The position numbers and the translations under genes are program-made. 64,000 nt of DNA from contig OY987249.1 of NCBI GenBank assembly GCA_963920765.1, positions 17,394,483 to 17,458,482 of the forward strand. The letters are read 5' to 3'. Every line of letters begins with the position of its first letter. Position 1 is the stretch's first letter. This document shows positions 24,051-35,983 of the stretch, piece after piece. The notes under the pieces are model-generated. The model did not search any database. It was not told the origin of the DNA and worked only from the letters and a program-made list of their open reading frames with translations. Origin of the DNA: Ulota crispa. Lineage: Eukaryota; Streptophyta; Bryopsida; Orthotrichales; Orthotrichaceae.

Positions 24051-24989
24051 CATCTTTTAAAGCTTGTAAAAATATTTTATAAGATTGTTTTTTTTAATTC
24101 ATTTGGTTAGTAATAGAAGGAAAATTACTAAAAATATCCTATAAGTCTTTCAAAATATCAAGTTTATGCCTGAAAATATTTGAAACATAAAAAATATTCC
24201 TTGTTTTTTGTAGTAATATCAATTATACTCCTATTACTTTGGAAAAATAATAAAAAAGCTCTTCTATTTTGAAATGTTAAATATATCCTTGTGTTATTTG
24301 AAATGTAAAAAACACCTTTGGTTTCTTGTAAGAGTTTGCATTAAACTATACACTTGGTTATCATATAACACAAAGATACAAATCATTTAAAATAGTTGAG
24401 AAGCATTTTTAATATTTTTCCAATATATTAGAAGCATTATTGATATTTATACAAAAAGGAAAGAGGTACTTTTAATCCTTGAGGGACATATATGATTTTT
24501 TCAAAGAATTGAGGAGCATCTTTTATACTTGTTTGTAAAGAAATTTTGGTATTTGAAACAACAAAATGTTGTATTTTTTATATAAAATTTTGTTGAATTA
24601 GTGAAGTTGTGTCCAAAAATGTCCAGATCAACAGAAAACTGTTGATTTTTTTGTTATTATGGTCATGTTTTTACTTGACTTTAAAGGCTTCTAATTTTAT
24701 ATCTAACCAAATTGTGAAAAGTAAAGAAAATAAAACCAATCAATGTACACTCAAACTTCTAAAAGATTCTATTTTTTTTGAAAACTTCTTTCATTTTTGA
24801 AAACTTCAAAACATTTTAATGAGGTCCAAAAAGATTCTAGAAAGATTTCAAAAACAAACCTAAACTATTGTAATAGTTTTTTTATTACAAATATTTTAAA
24901 GTATTTTGATGAATTACAAAAAGATTCCTAAAGGACTCTAATTCAATCTAAGAGATTCTATTTCTATAAATAATTTGAAGTACTTTAAC

Positions 24990-25810
24990 ATATTTCATAA
25001 AGATTTTAAAAAGATTCTCAAAGATTCCAAAAAGGTTCTTGAAAATTCTCAGAGATTCTCAAAGATTTTTAAAATTTCCAAAAAGATTCTCAAAATATTC
25101 CCAAAGATTCATAAAGATTCCCAAAGATTCTTAAAGATTCTTGAAGCTTCTCAAAGCTTCCAAAAAGATTCCAAAAAGATTCTTAAAGATTTTCAAAAAT
25201 TCTCAAAAAAATTCAAAATTCTTAGAACATTTCCAAAGATTCTCAAATTCCAAACTATTCTCAAAGATTCTCAAGAATTCTCAAATATTCTTGAAAGATT
25301 CTTAAGGATTCTCAAACACCCCTAAAAGATTCTCAAAGATTCCAAGAAGATTCTCAAAGATTCCAAAAAAACTTGAAAAGATTTCCAAAGATTTCCAAAG
25401 ATCCTCAAAGATTCCTAAAAAATTCTCAAAGATTCTCAATTGTCCTCAAACATTTTCAAAGATTCCAAAAAAACTTGAAAAGATTCCCAAAGGTTTCCAA
25501 AGATTCTCAAAGATTCTCAATTGTCCTCCAACACTCTCAAAGATTCCAAAAAAACTTGAAAATATTTCCAAAGATTTCCAAAGATTCTCAAAGATTCCTA
25601 AAAGATTCTTATAGATTCCAAAAAGATTATCAAAGATTCTAAAATCTTGAAAAGATTCTTAAATATTCTTAAAAAATCTAGACAAGATTCTCAATGATTC
25701 CCAAAAGATTCTTAAAGATTATTAAAGATTCACAAAAAAATTCAAAAGATTCCCAAAAGATTATTAAAGATTCACAAAAAAATTCAAAAGATTCCCAAAA
25801 GATTCCAATT
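24990..25810. repeat. Degenerate AAAGATTC tandem array
   Basis: About 800 bp of irregular units of 10-20 bp built on AAAGATTCTCAAAGATTCC. It is open in one plus frame for long stretches only because of the repeat composition. Larger near-repeats (about 115 bp around GAAAAGATTTCCAAAG) are nested in it. Confidence 0.9.
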
Positions 25811-26024
25811 TTTTTGTTGATTTAAATAATGGTGTCCAAATCAACAGAACGTATTTAGTTTTTTACATAATTATATTAAATTAGTCAATTAGTGTGGGCA
25901 AGTGCCCAAATCAACAAGAAACTGTTGGTTTTCTGTTGTTTTGTACGGAGTTTTCTACTAGTGTTAAGGTTTTCAGATAACCGTATTTGGAAATCTACTC
26001 AAAGTTACAGGGGTGCTCATAAGC

Positions 26025-26256
26025 TTAACCCCTGAACGGCACAAAAGCCCTTTGCAGTTGTATGTATGGCCGAATATATGGACGTATTTGAGTTGTTCTG
26101 AGGGCTTTCCAAAAAAAATTATGCACCCCCCATCATACAACCCTTCACTATGTATGGTTGTAACACTTAATTTCTAGCTAATTCAAACTTCTAAATATTG
26201 GTTACAATTGTATTTGGTACTGTATCTCCAGAGCCCATGTGACTTTCAAGGGTTAA
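26025..26256. mobile_element. TTAA-flanked miniature element, copy 2
   Basis: TTAA at 26025-26028 and 26253-26256 flank inverted ends CCCCTGAA and TTCAAGGG. It is 224 bp without coding capacity. Its right TTAA overlaps the TA of the next element. Confidence 0.65.
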
Positions 26257-26581
26257 GGTAGGAGGCTCATAAACCAACCATCTAAGGGTTGAAACTGAAC
26301 TTTGGAGAGGTGGAACTTCTTGAAATAGTTTTCAATAAGTTTTACTTGAAGACAAGAGAAATTGGCATCTCACTCAAGTTTTTTCATATTTTTTGGAGCT
26401 TTGTGGAATAAGTTATGAAATTTTGAAGTTGAAAGACCATAGGGCTCTAAAACCGCCCACCTCCTCAAATGTACATCCATTGTACATTACTGAAAGGCTA
26501 TGCATAAGAACATGTATCGGCAAAGTTCATTTGGGGAGGTGAGCGGTTTTCATGCTCTAATGGAGTTCAAGCCTCCTACCT
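26256..26581. mobile_element. AGGTAGG-family miniature element, copy 2
   Basis: AGGTAGGAGGCTC to GCCTCCTACCT with TA on both sides. 326 bp, interior similar to copy 1. Confidence 0.85.
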
Positions 26582-26688
26582 TACCACAATCTACAAAGTC
26601 ATCACCCTTGCAAAGCTTCACAAACTATTTGATAAAAAATTCAATAAGTCTTCATAACGTATGTATGGGATACTGTTACAAAGATTGA

Positions 26689-27110
26689 TGTTTGATATTA
26701 TAAAGAGACATATGTGATATTATAGAGGTCAAGATGTGATATTACAAAGGTCACGGTGATTGTATCCATAATATCACAAAGAATGGAGATGTGATATTAA
26801 AGAGGTTAGGTTGTGCTATTAAAGAGGTAGGGTGTGATATTAAAGAGAGTAGAATGTGATGTTAAAGAGGTTAGGGTGTGATATTAAAGAGAATAGGGTG
26901 TGATATTAAAGAGGTTAGTGTTACTATTTATCATACTACTAAAATCTCAATTACCTCTTTAATATCACATCCTAACCTCTTAAATATCACATCTCCATTC
27001 TTTGTGATATTATGGATACATTCATAGTGACCTTCGTAACATCACATTTGACTCTCTTTAATATCACATCCTACCTCTTTAATATCACATGCTACCTCTT
27101 TAATATCACA
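26689..27110. mobile_element. Foldback made of 22-bp direct repeats
   Basis: The left half is a run of TGTGATATTAAAGAGGTTAG units, and the right half is the same units in reverse complement around a short centre near 26935. Both halves also share TCCATAATATCACAAAGAA or its complement. Non-coding. Confidence 0.85.
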
Positions 27111-27226
27111 AAATTGCGTAAATTAGAATTTCGGATTTTGTAGTGAGAGGAGGTTAGCATGCTAGAAGAGAGTTACAAGATCACTTGATAACTTTTATAA
27201 AAAGAGGTCATAACTAGTTTGAGTTG

Positions 27227-27250
27227 TCACCCACCTCTAGAGGTGGGTGA
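27227..27250. repeat. Perfect 24-bp palindrome
   Basis: TCACCCACCTCT followed directly by AGAGGTGGGTGA. Role unknown. Confidence 0.8.
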
Positions 27251-27358
27251 TTAGTTATCATACCTCATAACTTGCAAAAGTGGTTGAGTTATGGAGTGAA
27301 CCTTGCCAGAGTTATCTGGTGGGAAATACCAAACAATAGCCGGGTTTGACACCCACTA

Positions 27359-27675
27359 AGGTAGGAGGCTCTAAAATTGTCCAGGTATTAAAACCGTCCA
27401 CTCTCTCAAATGTATGCATTTTGTACATGTTGTTTTTTGTAGGCTTCAGAAATGTATAAGTGGAGTACATTTGAGGAGGTGGACAGTTTTAGAGCCCTAT
27501 GCACTTCAACTTCAAACTTTCATAACTATGTCCCCAAAGCTCCAAAAAATTTAAAACAATTTGGGTTAGATGCCTATTCCTCTTGTCTTTCAAGTAAAAT
27601 TTACTGAAAAATAATTCAAAACTCCCCAAAATCCAATTTCATCCATTAAATGGATAGCTTATGAGCCTCCTACCT
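27359..27675. mobile_element. AGGTAGG-family miniature element, copy 3
   Basis: Perfect 13-bp ends (AGGTAGGAGGCTC), TA on both sides, 317 bp. This copy lies in the opposite orientation to copies 1 and 2. Confidence 0.87.
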
Positions 27676-27768
27676 TATTGGCTAGGCAAGTACTGGTATT
27701 AGCAAGTATTAGGGTCTCCTTGTGTTCAACTTGCCGCTGTGACCATACAATATATGGTTGAGGTGGGC

Positions 27769-28178
27769 ACTCCTTGGATGGAGCTTGGATGGAGCTTGGA
27801 TGGAGCTAGGATGGAGCTTGGACGGAGCTTGAACGGAGCTTGGATGGAGCTAGGATGGAGCTTGGACGGAGCTTGGACAGAGCTTGGACGGAGCTTGGAC
27901 GGAGCTTGGACGAAGCTTGGACGGAGCTTGGATGGAGCTTGGACGGAGCTTGGACGGAGCTTGGATGGAGCTTGGACGGAGCTTGGACGGAGCTTGATAG
28001 AGCTTGGACGGAGCTTGATAGAGCTTGGACGGAGCTTGATAGAGCTTGGACGGAGCTTGATAGAGCTTGGACGGAGCTTGATAGAGCTTGGACGGAGCTT
28101 GATAGAGCTTAAACGGAGCTTGATAGAGCTTGGACGGAGCTTGATAGAGCTTGGACGGAGCTTGATAGAGCTTGGACG
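27769..28178. repeat. Minisatellite of 11-bp units passing into 21-bp units
   Basis: The first half is a run of the 11-mer GGAGCTTGGAC with single-base variants. From about 27982 a 21-bp higher-order unit (GGAGCTTGATA plus GAGCTTGGAC) is repeated about ten times with almost no change. Long open frames on both strands result from the repeat and are not genes. Confidence 0.95.
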
Positions 28179-28744
28179 TCTCTACCTCCCTAACTGCACA
28201 CTTCATATAGCACAATTGCATAACAGCGCATCACACTTCTAGGAAACAAAAACTTTAATCCATAGTTTCTCTTCTACTTGCACTATAGCACCCCACAATT
28301 TGACTAGAGATTGCGGTATACGCTTGATAATATGAAGCAATTTGAATCCAAGAAGATTTAAAATCGTAAAGGCCAAGGTTAAGAATCCCTAAATGCCTAA
28401 GCACAAAACCAAGGGTTCAACTATATGTGATTTCCACAGTTCATTTCTGGTTGAGATGTAAGCTCAATAAAGGATTGTGATGAATAATAGGAACTTTTCA
28501 TTTACATAGTTGTATTTAGTATTGAAACTCTTGTAATACAATTTTTGAAAGAGAAGCCACCCATGCGTTAAAAAAATGGTAGTGTGTTTTTTTAAATTGA
28601 GTTTTTGCATGGTAGGCTAAAGGTATGAGATTTGGAACTTGCTCAGATCGTACATTTTGTAGCCATTTTAGTTTTTAAACTGCCCGATTTTGATCCATTC
28701 ATAATGAAATCAGGAGCTTGAAGGCTCCAAATAAAATTTGTATG
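28179..28744. other. Intergenic, no feature recognised
   Basis: No gene or repeat structure seen. Confidence 0.5.
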
Positions 28745-28872
28745 CACTACAAGGATACCGTGGTCAAATCTATAAAAAGTTGACTAAGATTGTGACTTAT
28801 TTTACATTATTGTAGAATAGGTCACAATCTCTGTCAAATTTTTGTAGATTTGACCATGATTTCCTTGTAGTG
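28745..28872. mobile_element. CACTA-type miniature element (CACTACAAG ends)
   Basis: CACTACAAGGA and TCCTTGTAGTG ends, 3-bp duplication ATG on both sides, 128 bp, nearly palindromic interior. Confidence 0.8.
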
Positions 28873-29066
28873 ATGGCATCTACAATCTCAACGTTTCATC
28901 CAATCAATTCAAAATTCATGTCAAAATAACATCTTTTGCACTTATGATGAATATTTGAAATTTAATTGCTTGTAACTTGAAATATTTTTGGTTCATGCAA
29001 AATAAATGATTTTAACCACACAAATGTAATGCATAAAAATAAAATTACAAATTTTTGTACATTCAA

Positions 29067-29925
29067 GTACAACAAACATATCAAACTACCTTTTTGAGGC
29101 TGTTTGTTTTTTTGATGAAATGCCAAGTATATTGGATACATTTTTTTCAGAAAAATTACCATGGCATCCTTACATAGTCTCAAATCCAGCATGCCAAATA
29201 TCAGTTTCACAAAAGAAAAACTTCATTTGTGGTGAATTTTTAAAGTGATTTTTTTTGGTTTTACATGATATTTTATAAAAAACAAGTGGTGATGAGTTTT
29301 TGAGATTTGATTTCATGGGTACAAAGGAAACATCCATATGCACATCTTCCAGCTAAAAACACCCCCTTAAGTAACAAAAAATTGATCAATAAAAGATTCA
29401 ATGAAACTTGAGATATGCCCAAATTTTGTAATATATATAGATTTTTTATGAAAATCAAATTTTGTTGTTTGACCCAAATATTGTGACTAAGTTTGTATCT
29501 TCAATCATGATATCTTGTTTAATTGATGAAAAGCTAGTTAAAAATGAAAAATATGTATTTTACAAAATTTGGGCCTATCACAAGTTTCATTGAATCTTTT
29601 ATTGATCAATTTTTTTTTAACTTAAGGGGGTGTTTTTTAGCATGGAAGATGTGCATATGGATGTTTCCTTTGTACCCATGAAATCAAATCTCAAAAACTC
29701 ATCACCACTTGTTTTTTATAAAAAATCATGTAAAACCAAAGAAAATCACTTAAAAATTCATCACAAATGAAATTATTCTTTTCTGAAATTGATATTTGGC
29801 ATGCTAGATTGAGACTATGTAAGGATGCTATGATAGTTTTTCTGAAGAAAATGTATCCATTATACTTGGCATTTCATCAAAAAAAACAAACAGCCTCAAA
29901 AAGGTAGTTCGTATGTTTGTTGTAC
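29067..29925. mobile_element. Long foldback element, 859 bp
   Basis: Arms of about 370 bp starting GTACAACAAACAT pair with few mismatches around a loop of about 110 bp. Nothing coding inside; open frames on the minus strand are noise. Confidence 0.85.
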
Positions 29926-30984
29926 CCAACTGTACATAGGTCAACCACGAAAAACTAATGTTTCCATAGTTTACATCACAATTAACCAATTGGAAAAGCA
30001 AGGCTCTTAAAAGAAAATTTGACCTTTTTTTCAGTTCATCGTAATGATTACAGATTGATTTCTTGATCAATCCATGAAAGGTGAAAGTAAACTTAAATTT
30101 GAGGCAATGCCGCCAAAATTGTTTTGAATAAATTGTCTTTACCATTAAAAGTCATTTTCTAAAAAACTGCTACCACCAAAATGTGGTTGAGTAGGGAACT
30201 AGGGACTCAGAAGGAATGCTTTTTTAGGGCTTTTGGGAACACATCCTATACCCACCATTGACGGTTATATTAGTAATGGAAATTAGTAGGGACTTATAGG
30301 TTGAGCCAAAAAAATATTCTCTCTCTACATCTATATCACCCATTCTTGTATTATTATTGCAAACAAGTTTTGGCATTGTAACAAGTTGAAATTAGAAAAG
30401 AAGAACTAAAACAAGGCTAAAATTCTAACAATGGCCAGTAATTATGTGATGAGTGGCACTAAACATAAATGTAGCTACCAAGAGTTGTAATAATACAGTT
30501 GCAATTTTGTTGATTCCTGTGTGCTTATTTTAAGATCTTGAGGTAATCAAACACCTCAATTCACATTCATTAAGTTTGTGTTAAATCGTATAAAAGAAAA
30601 TCAAGTAATGAAAAACAATTGGAGATTAATAATCCCTACAATACTCTCATAAGTCCTATACGCAGTTACTTTTCAAAACATGGTTTGCTTTGCCATGACG
30701 TAGTGACCTAGTCCATAATACATAGGACATTCCAATGTCTGGGGAGATTTTGATCTTCCTTAGTAAAAATCCTATATTCCTCATTTTCAACCAATTTATT
30801 TTGAGTGTGTGCACTGATTATTGCCTATACACTTACACTTTCTAATCAATTTTCCTCCTGTTGATTAAAATTTCAACCAGTTTTTTGAACATTTCATTTG
30901 GCTGACTTTCTATTATTATTTTTTGGATCTTCCCATTCATTGGTGCATACTATCACAAAACTTGGTTTTTTCAAACCAATGCAA
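29926..30984. other. Intergenic, no feature recognised
   Basis: AT-rich, no gene or repeat structure seen. Confidence 0.5.
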
Positions 30985-31218
30985 TTAACCTCTAAAGGAT
31001 TGAGCGTGCTATTGTGACCAGTACAATACGGGGTATTTTTCTTGTATTTGGAATAGTTCCACACCTCTACTATATTTGAGATCAATAAAGAAGTTGGAGA
31101 ATATATCAAAGTGGTTTGAGTGAGCTACTTGAGATCCCAAATTAAAACTTCTTACTTGTAGCAAATACCAATTATACAACAACGTATATACTATGTCCTA
31201 TGGTCCTTTAAGGGTTAA
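30985..31218. mobile_element. TTAA-flanked miniature element, copy 3
   Basis: TTAA at 30985-30988 and 31215-31218, with ends CCTCTAAAGGAT and GTCCTTTAAGGG. About 226 bp, non-coding. Confidence 0.7.
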
Positions 31219-31958
31219 AGACATTTTAAGTGTAATTTTCTTTGCGGAATTGATGTAAGATTCCATTGTTTTCTAGGTTACCCTTTCCAGTAGGTTTGTA
31301 ATCAATATAGGGTTTGCAACTTCAGTGAAGAGGCATTGTAAATTAAGGTAACTGCACCCATACCTGAGATTCTAAGGGCGTTTAAGGGTTTAGGGTACTT
31401 CAAAGTTTAAGAAAATCCAAGATTTTTATTGTAGGGTTAGCCTTTCAACAAGCTATCATGGAACATAATTTTTGTGGAAAAAAGTACTGTATATTTTATA
31501 TTAAAGGGCAAAGTTGTCACTCATAGGTCCCTATTAGTAGCTCTAGACTACACTTGAAGCTGATTTGATGTGTTCCTATACATGTGCTTGATGGTCCCAA
31601 TCCCAACCATCTCATAGCAACTTAGCAATTGACATGTGGCAAGATTTTTTTGTGCAAGGGACATTCATTGCTCCACGTTAGGTTCACAATGAGTGGTGAA
31701 TACCTCAAAAATAGGGCTCCACTTTGGGGACTACTCATGTATGGGTGCTGTTACCTTACATCTGAATTGTACCGAGAATCCCCTCAAGTCCTCAACCTAG
31801 ATAGAAATAATGAAAGGAAATAATGAAGTGGAACGTCTTAAAAAATTGTCAGTGTGAAGTGTGAAAGCAGATCTTCCTTCCTCTCACACTTTTGTATTAG
31901 TTGGTGCTTTACAATTTGCATGAGGATTGTGTGAAGATGTTATCTTGAAACATTTAGG
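31219..31958. other. Intergenic, no feature recognised
   Basis: A plus-strand frame at 31629-31823 has no recognisable content. No repeat structure seen. Confidence 0.45.
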
Positions 31959-32404
31959 CCCTCTTTACACTAGAGATGAAGTCATGAAGAAAATCCCTCA
32001 TGTGCTATGGCTTATCTTTGAAAGCAAGCCTTTGGAGGTGACAGCTTTTGGTTGAAATGTAAAGTGAGAAAGGGTCATAAAATCAAATTTTACCTTTTTA
32101 GCATATTTACTAAAAAACACTTAAAGAAAATAAAATTTATTGGTACTAAGAATTTTGGCAAGATGGTCCCCCTCTAATTATAGTTGAAGTCACCTCTTTA
32201 GGTGGGCTTGACTATAATTCTAAGGCACCCAAAAATTGTGCACTTTCATTGCCACAAAGGAAAAAAGTTTTGTCCACCTCATTTTTTATTTTTCTTGTCC
32301 TTTGGAAAAAAAATCCAATACATAGTGACATTACTTGATCTTTTCAATTTATGTAGTTTTCATTAACTGAAATTTTGCTCTCCATGGCTTCTCATCTCTA
32401 GTGT
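31959..32404. mobile_element. Miniature element with TTTACACTAGAGATGA ends
   Basis: Inverted ends TTTACACTAGAGATGA, about 445 bp. The target duplication is unclear, so the superfamily is not assigned, although CACTAG lies within the end. Confidence 0.6.
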
Positions 32405-32414
32405 AAAGGGACTT

Positions 32415-32524
32415 AGAGCATTATCAATCTAGTACTCTAAACAACTCACCAATTCCGTTACTACTATTTGCTTGTTATAAAATTAGAATATGTGATTACT
32501 ATCTTTGAAACCGTACACAAAATG

Positions 32525-32582
<58 letters not shown>

Positions 32583-33268
32583 TGAAAATTGGAGAATAAA
32601 AGCAAAGCCCATTAAAAGCAAGCTAAAAGGCAAAAGAGATGGTAGAATGTGCTTTAAAAGAAGAATCCATGATAAGAGCATATCCACCATGTATCTATGA
32701 TCTCATCTTGGGGAAATGCCATGCTTCTAGTTTCTTATGTTGGTATGTAATTTTCTCTACCAATCCAACTCAGTAGAATAGTGTTCAAGCAATAACAAGC
32801 CTTCTCATTTGAAAAACTAGATAGACTCTCCATCACTGCTCACCCAACTTATTAATTGATAAAAAAAAATAATGTTTGGAGGAGTTGCTGTGCATTAGGA
32901 AAATACAAATTTTGCAATGCAAGAAAGAATATGTTGGCAAGTTTGAGCATTAGTTGCCTCATTTTCATCCAAAAGTGTATCTAACACTATGATTTTCCGT
33001 ACAAGTGCAGATGCTTTAACAATGTAATTAATTTTCAAAATTTTGGTACGGCATTGCCATAAATTCTCTTTTTTAAAGCATGTTTTGCCATGTAGTTTGT
33101 CTTTTGGCTTGCTTTCAGTAGATTTCATTCTATTTTCCAATTCTCATTTCCATGTAATTTTTGTTTCTTTAAAGTTGTATGATTGTAGTCACATATTCTA
33201 TTTTACACGGGGCAAAAAATAGGAACATAATTGGTGAGTTGTTTATAGTAGTGGATCAATGATGCTCT
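32415..33268. mobile_element. AGAGCATCAT-family element, copy 1, with (TA) microsatellite
   Basis: Ends AGAGCATTATCAAT and AGAGCATCATTGAT pair for at least 40 bp, including ACAACTCACCAATT. A run of about 26 TA units lies at 32527-32578. The interior arms share blocks with 39687-40440, for example the part resembling GGCATAGTTTGCCATG. Confidence 0.75.
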
Positions 33269-33422
33269 TTGGATTGCATTAAGCACTTTGCAACCTATGC
33301 GCTATAGAAACTAAACCAGTTTACAGAGCAAAATTGCACCACTCCCGCTTGCTGGCATTGTGAGAAAGTAATTTTGGCACAAATTTTGTTTTTTTGTGGG
33401 TCGTCTGCGTGCTTAACGCAGC

Positions 33423-34180
33423 AGGACACCCTCACACGTGGGTGTCCTGCAATGTGAGGGCCCTGCCACTTGGGCTTGGGCTCCCAAGGAGATACAAGCT
33501 AAGGGTGTCCATTTCTGGCACAAAAAAAAAAATCCTTTTTTGGTACAAAACAAAGTGTTTTTGCATTCCCGATGAAAAGTCTCTCTCTTTTCAATGAGAG
33601 TTCCAAATTCCAAAGGTCAGTCACCCTAGTTTATGCCATTCTAAGACACTTAAGTAACAAATAAACTAAAAAGAATGATTTAACTTAGAGAAATCAATCC
33701 CCAAAAAGGGCCAAGAATTGCAGTCATTCAAGAGCATATAAAAGTCTTTTTTTCCAAAATGTAAATTACATTCATTAAAAATTTATTCCAAAATGTAATC
33801 ATCCCAATCCTCCAGTAATGATGCCAAAAGCTTGTGCCCATACTATGAGTCTACGTATCAATTCAAGAGTCCTTTTTAGCAAGAAAAAGCATTGTGACAG
33901 TTTTAGAAGCTATGTTCAAAAGTCCTTTTCTCTTATCACATTAGAGGTGTATACTTTGTTTTGGTGGAAATTGGATCATCATCAAGTCTACTTTCTAAAT
34001 ATGGGTCCTTTCTCTCTTAAAGACTTCATTTTTCAATGAAACCAAATCCATTTGCTAAAAAAACCCTTCATTTTTACCCTTGTGACATACATAGTAGTCA
34101 CCCTTAGCTTGCATCTTCCCTCTTGCCCACGCCCTTGACTGGGCCCTCACATTGCAGGAGGCCCTCGTGTGAGGGAGTCC
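33423..34180. mobile_element. Foldback element with GC-rich ends
   Basis: About 85 bp at each end pair, with shared blocks TGCAATGTGAGGGCCC and CAAGCTAAGGGTG. The left end contains an extra perfect hairpin (CAGGACACCC with its complement at 33422-33449). About 760 bp, non-coding. Confidence 0.75.
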
Positions 34181-35846
34181 CACTATATGCAACTTTGATC
34201 AAGGTCAAGATCAAGGTCTTTTTGGAGCATAGCAAGTCTCAATCCTAGCCTATTTCCATATGTTGTCCAAAATTTTTTGTTTAGCTTTGTAAATTCATCC
34301 ATTTAAAAAATAAATTTCATTTTGTCTAGAAGCTAAACTAAAATGAATTATCGTTTTACCTTCACATTCCAGAAACTGACGTGAACTTTGTAGTACATAG
34401 TTTCTAAATTTTAAAGCAATAAATATGTGATGGACTTTTACCTTGATATCACTTTGTATCTTACACGTTTGCTTACGTGTGATCACTAAAGTGGGCTTGC
34501 CCAAAATCACTCATAGTGAGCCTTCACAATAAAAGATTTTTAATAAACAATTTATTTTTTGGACAAAATAAAAAAGGCGTTTCAAAAACTTTCAAACACT
34601 AACTTTTAAATTTTTCTCAAATAATTTTAAAACACCAAAAAACACACTGAACTCCATGAAGTAAAAATCTAATGCAACAATGAATTGTTTTGAGAACAAA
34701 TAACTAATCGACAATTTTCTCAATACATATATGATATGTTTAACTAGTTATGGACTATTCATGTAATTTTCAAGCTTCTATGTTCTTGAGCATTGAGAGA
34801 TCTCTCAATATTCTACATATGTTTTACAATGATTTGCATGTAATTTTTAATTTAAATGTCTCTAAATGTATTGCAAGCATTTCTTAATGGTTTGCAAGCA
34901 TTTTTCAATGTCTTGCAATCTAAACCATTTTTAGATATTATTTCTTAAGTACTTTGGGTTGTCCATAAAATATGAAATCCAATATGTGTGGCCCAAAGAT
35001 CTATCAAAATATTGTCATCCAATTTATTTGTGAGCATCCATTCAACTCCATTTGGTTTTCCTCTACTCTCAAACCATCCTTGAAGCAACTGACATTCATT
35101 GTAGTACTGCAAAAAGTGATTTACAAAATAACCATAGTACTTCACAAAGATTTTTGGTTCTGCAGTAAATAGTAGTGACACTAATAATACTATTTTGCAA
35201 TAAGAATTGAGCTTTGCATTTAGAATTGGTGATATGAGGTATCATTTTTTTATTTTTTTGTAAAGCAATTTCATAAAATAACAATGTTAGATCTCAAATG
35301 TCAATTTTGTTAAATTGGTCATATGCCATTATTTTGGCACAATTTAGGTCACATGACCTAGAACCTAACTCTATATTATTCCTAGTTTGTTAACAAAATT
35401 TCAACCTTTGTGAAGATATATATGTCACAACTTTTGGCACATGAATATAACCAATTTCTTGACTTTTCAAACTTTGGATACAAACGTAACTTCACAATAT
35501 ATTAACCCCATACATATTTTGCTATTTTGTATACTATCTCGCTTGTTAAATATAGAAGAGGCACTTGGGTAACACATAAATCCCATTGGAGTCATAAAGT
35601 TCAAGCCAAGTTGTAGACATACTACTTGTCAACTAGGATTTTTGAGATATTAATATGTGCTAGGAGAGAGTTAAATAAATTTAATATATGGAAAAACTTC
35701 ATTGCTTTAGCTCAAAAAGCTATTGTACGTAAAAAGTATTGTAGGCACAAATTTTGCATTCTTTTTTTGGAATTTTGGAATTTTGTCTTATTCAAAAGAG
35801 CTCAAGAGTAGGAACCAAAATATTAAAAAAATCAAATGCATATCTA
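34181..35846. other. AT-rich intergenic, no feature recognised
   Basis: No gene seen; short frames only. Confidence 0.5.
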
Positions 35847-35983
35847 TATCTCACATTTCTCTATATCTCACATTTCTCAATATCTCACATTTCTCAATAT
35901 CTCACATTTCTCAATATCTCACATTTCTCAATATCTCACATTTCTCAATATCTCACATTTCTCAATATCTCACATTTCTCAAT
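35847..35983. repeat. 17-bp tandem repeat, about 8 copies
   Basis: Units of TATCTCACATTTCTCAA, almost identical except the first. Since 17 is not a multiple of three, the peptide period in any frame is 17 residues. Not a gene. Confidence 0.95.

Larger units (their letters stand above)
22706..25963. mobile_element. CACTA-type DNA transposon, non-autonomous, 3.26 kb
   Basis: Ends are CACTAGTAGAAAA and its exact complement, flanked by a 3-bp duplication TTA (22703-22705 and 25964-25966). Both subterminal regions carry repeated AATCAACAGAA/TGTTGATT motifs in both orientations, the layout typical of plant CACTA (En/Spm) elements. No transposase frame is present. The interior holds a SINE (22966-23165), a foldback (23645-24050) and a long degenerate tandem array (24990-25810). 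Confidence 0.88.

Noticed and set aside
24975..25642. Open frames rich in KDSQRFSK-type repeats
   Set aside because: Products of the AAAGATTC tandem array inside a CACTA element.
27739..28242. Long open frames on both strands with ELGRSL-type repeats
   Set aside because: They follow from the 11/21-bp minisatellite, whose units lack stop codons in several frames. No start context, no domain.
31968..32403. Assignment of the TTTACACTAG element to CACTA transposons
   Set aside because: The 3-bp flanks next to CACTA do not match (TTA and TAA), so only an unassigned miniature element is reported.
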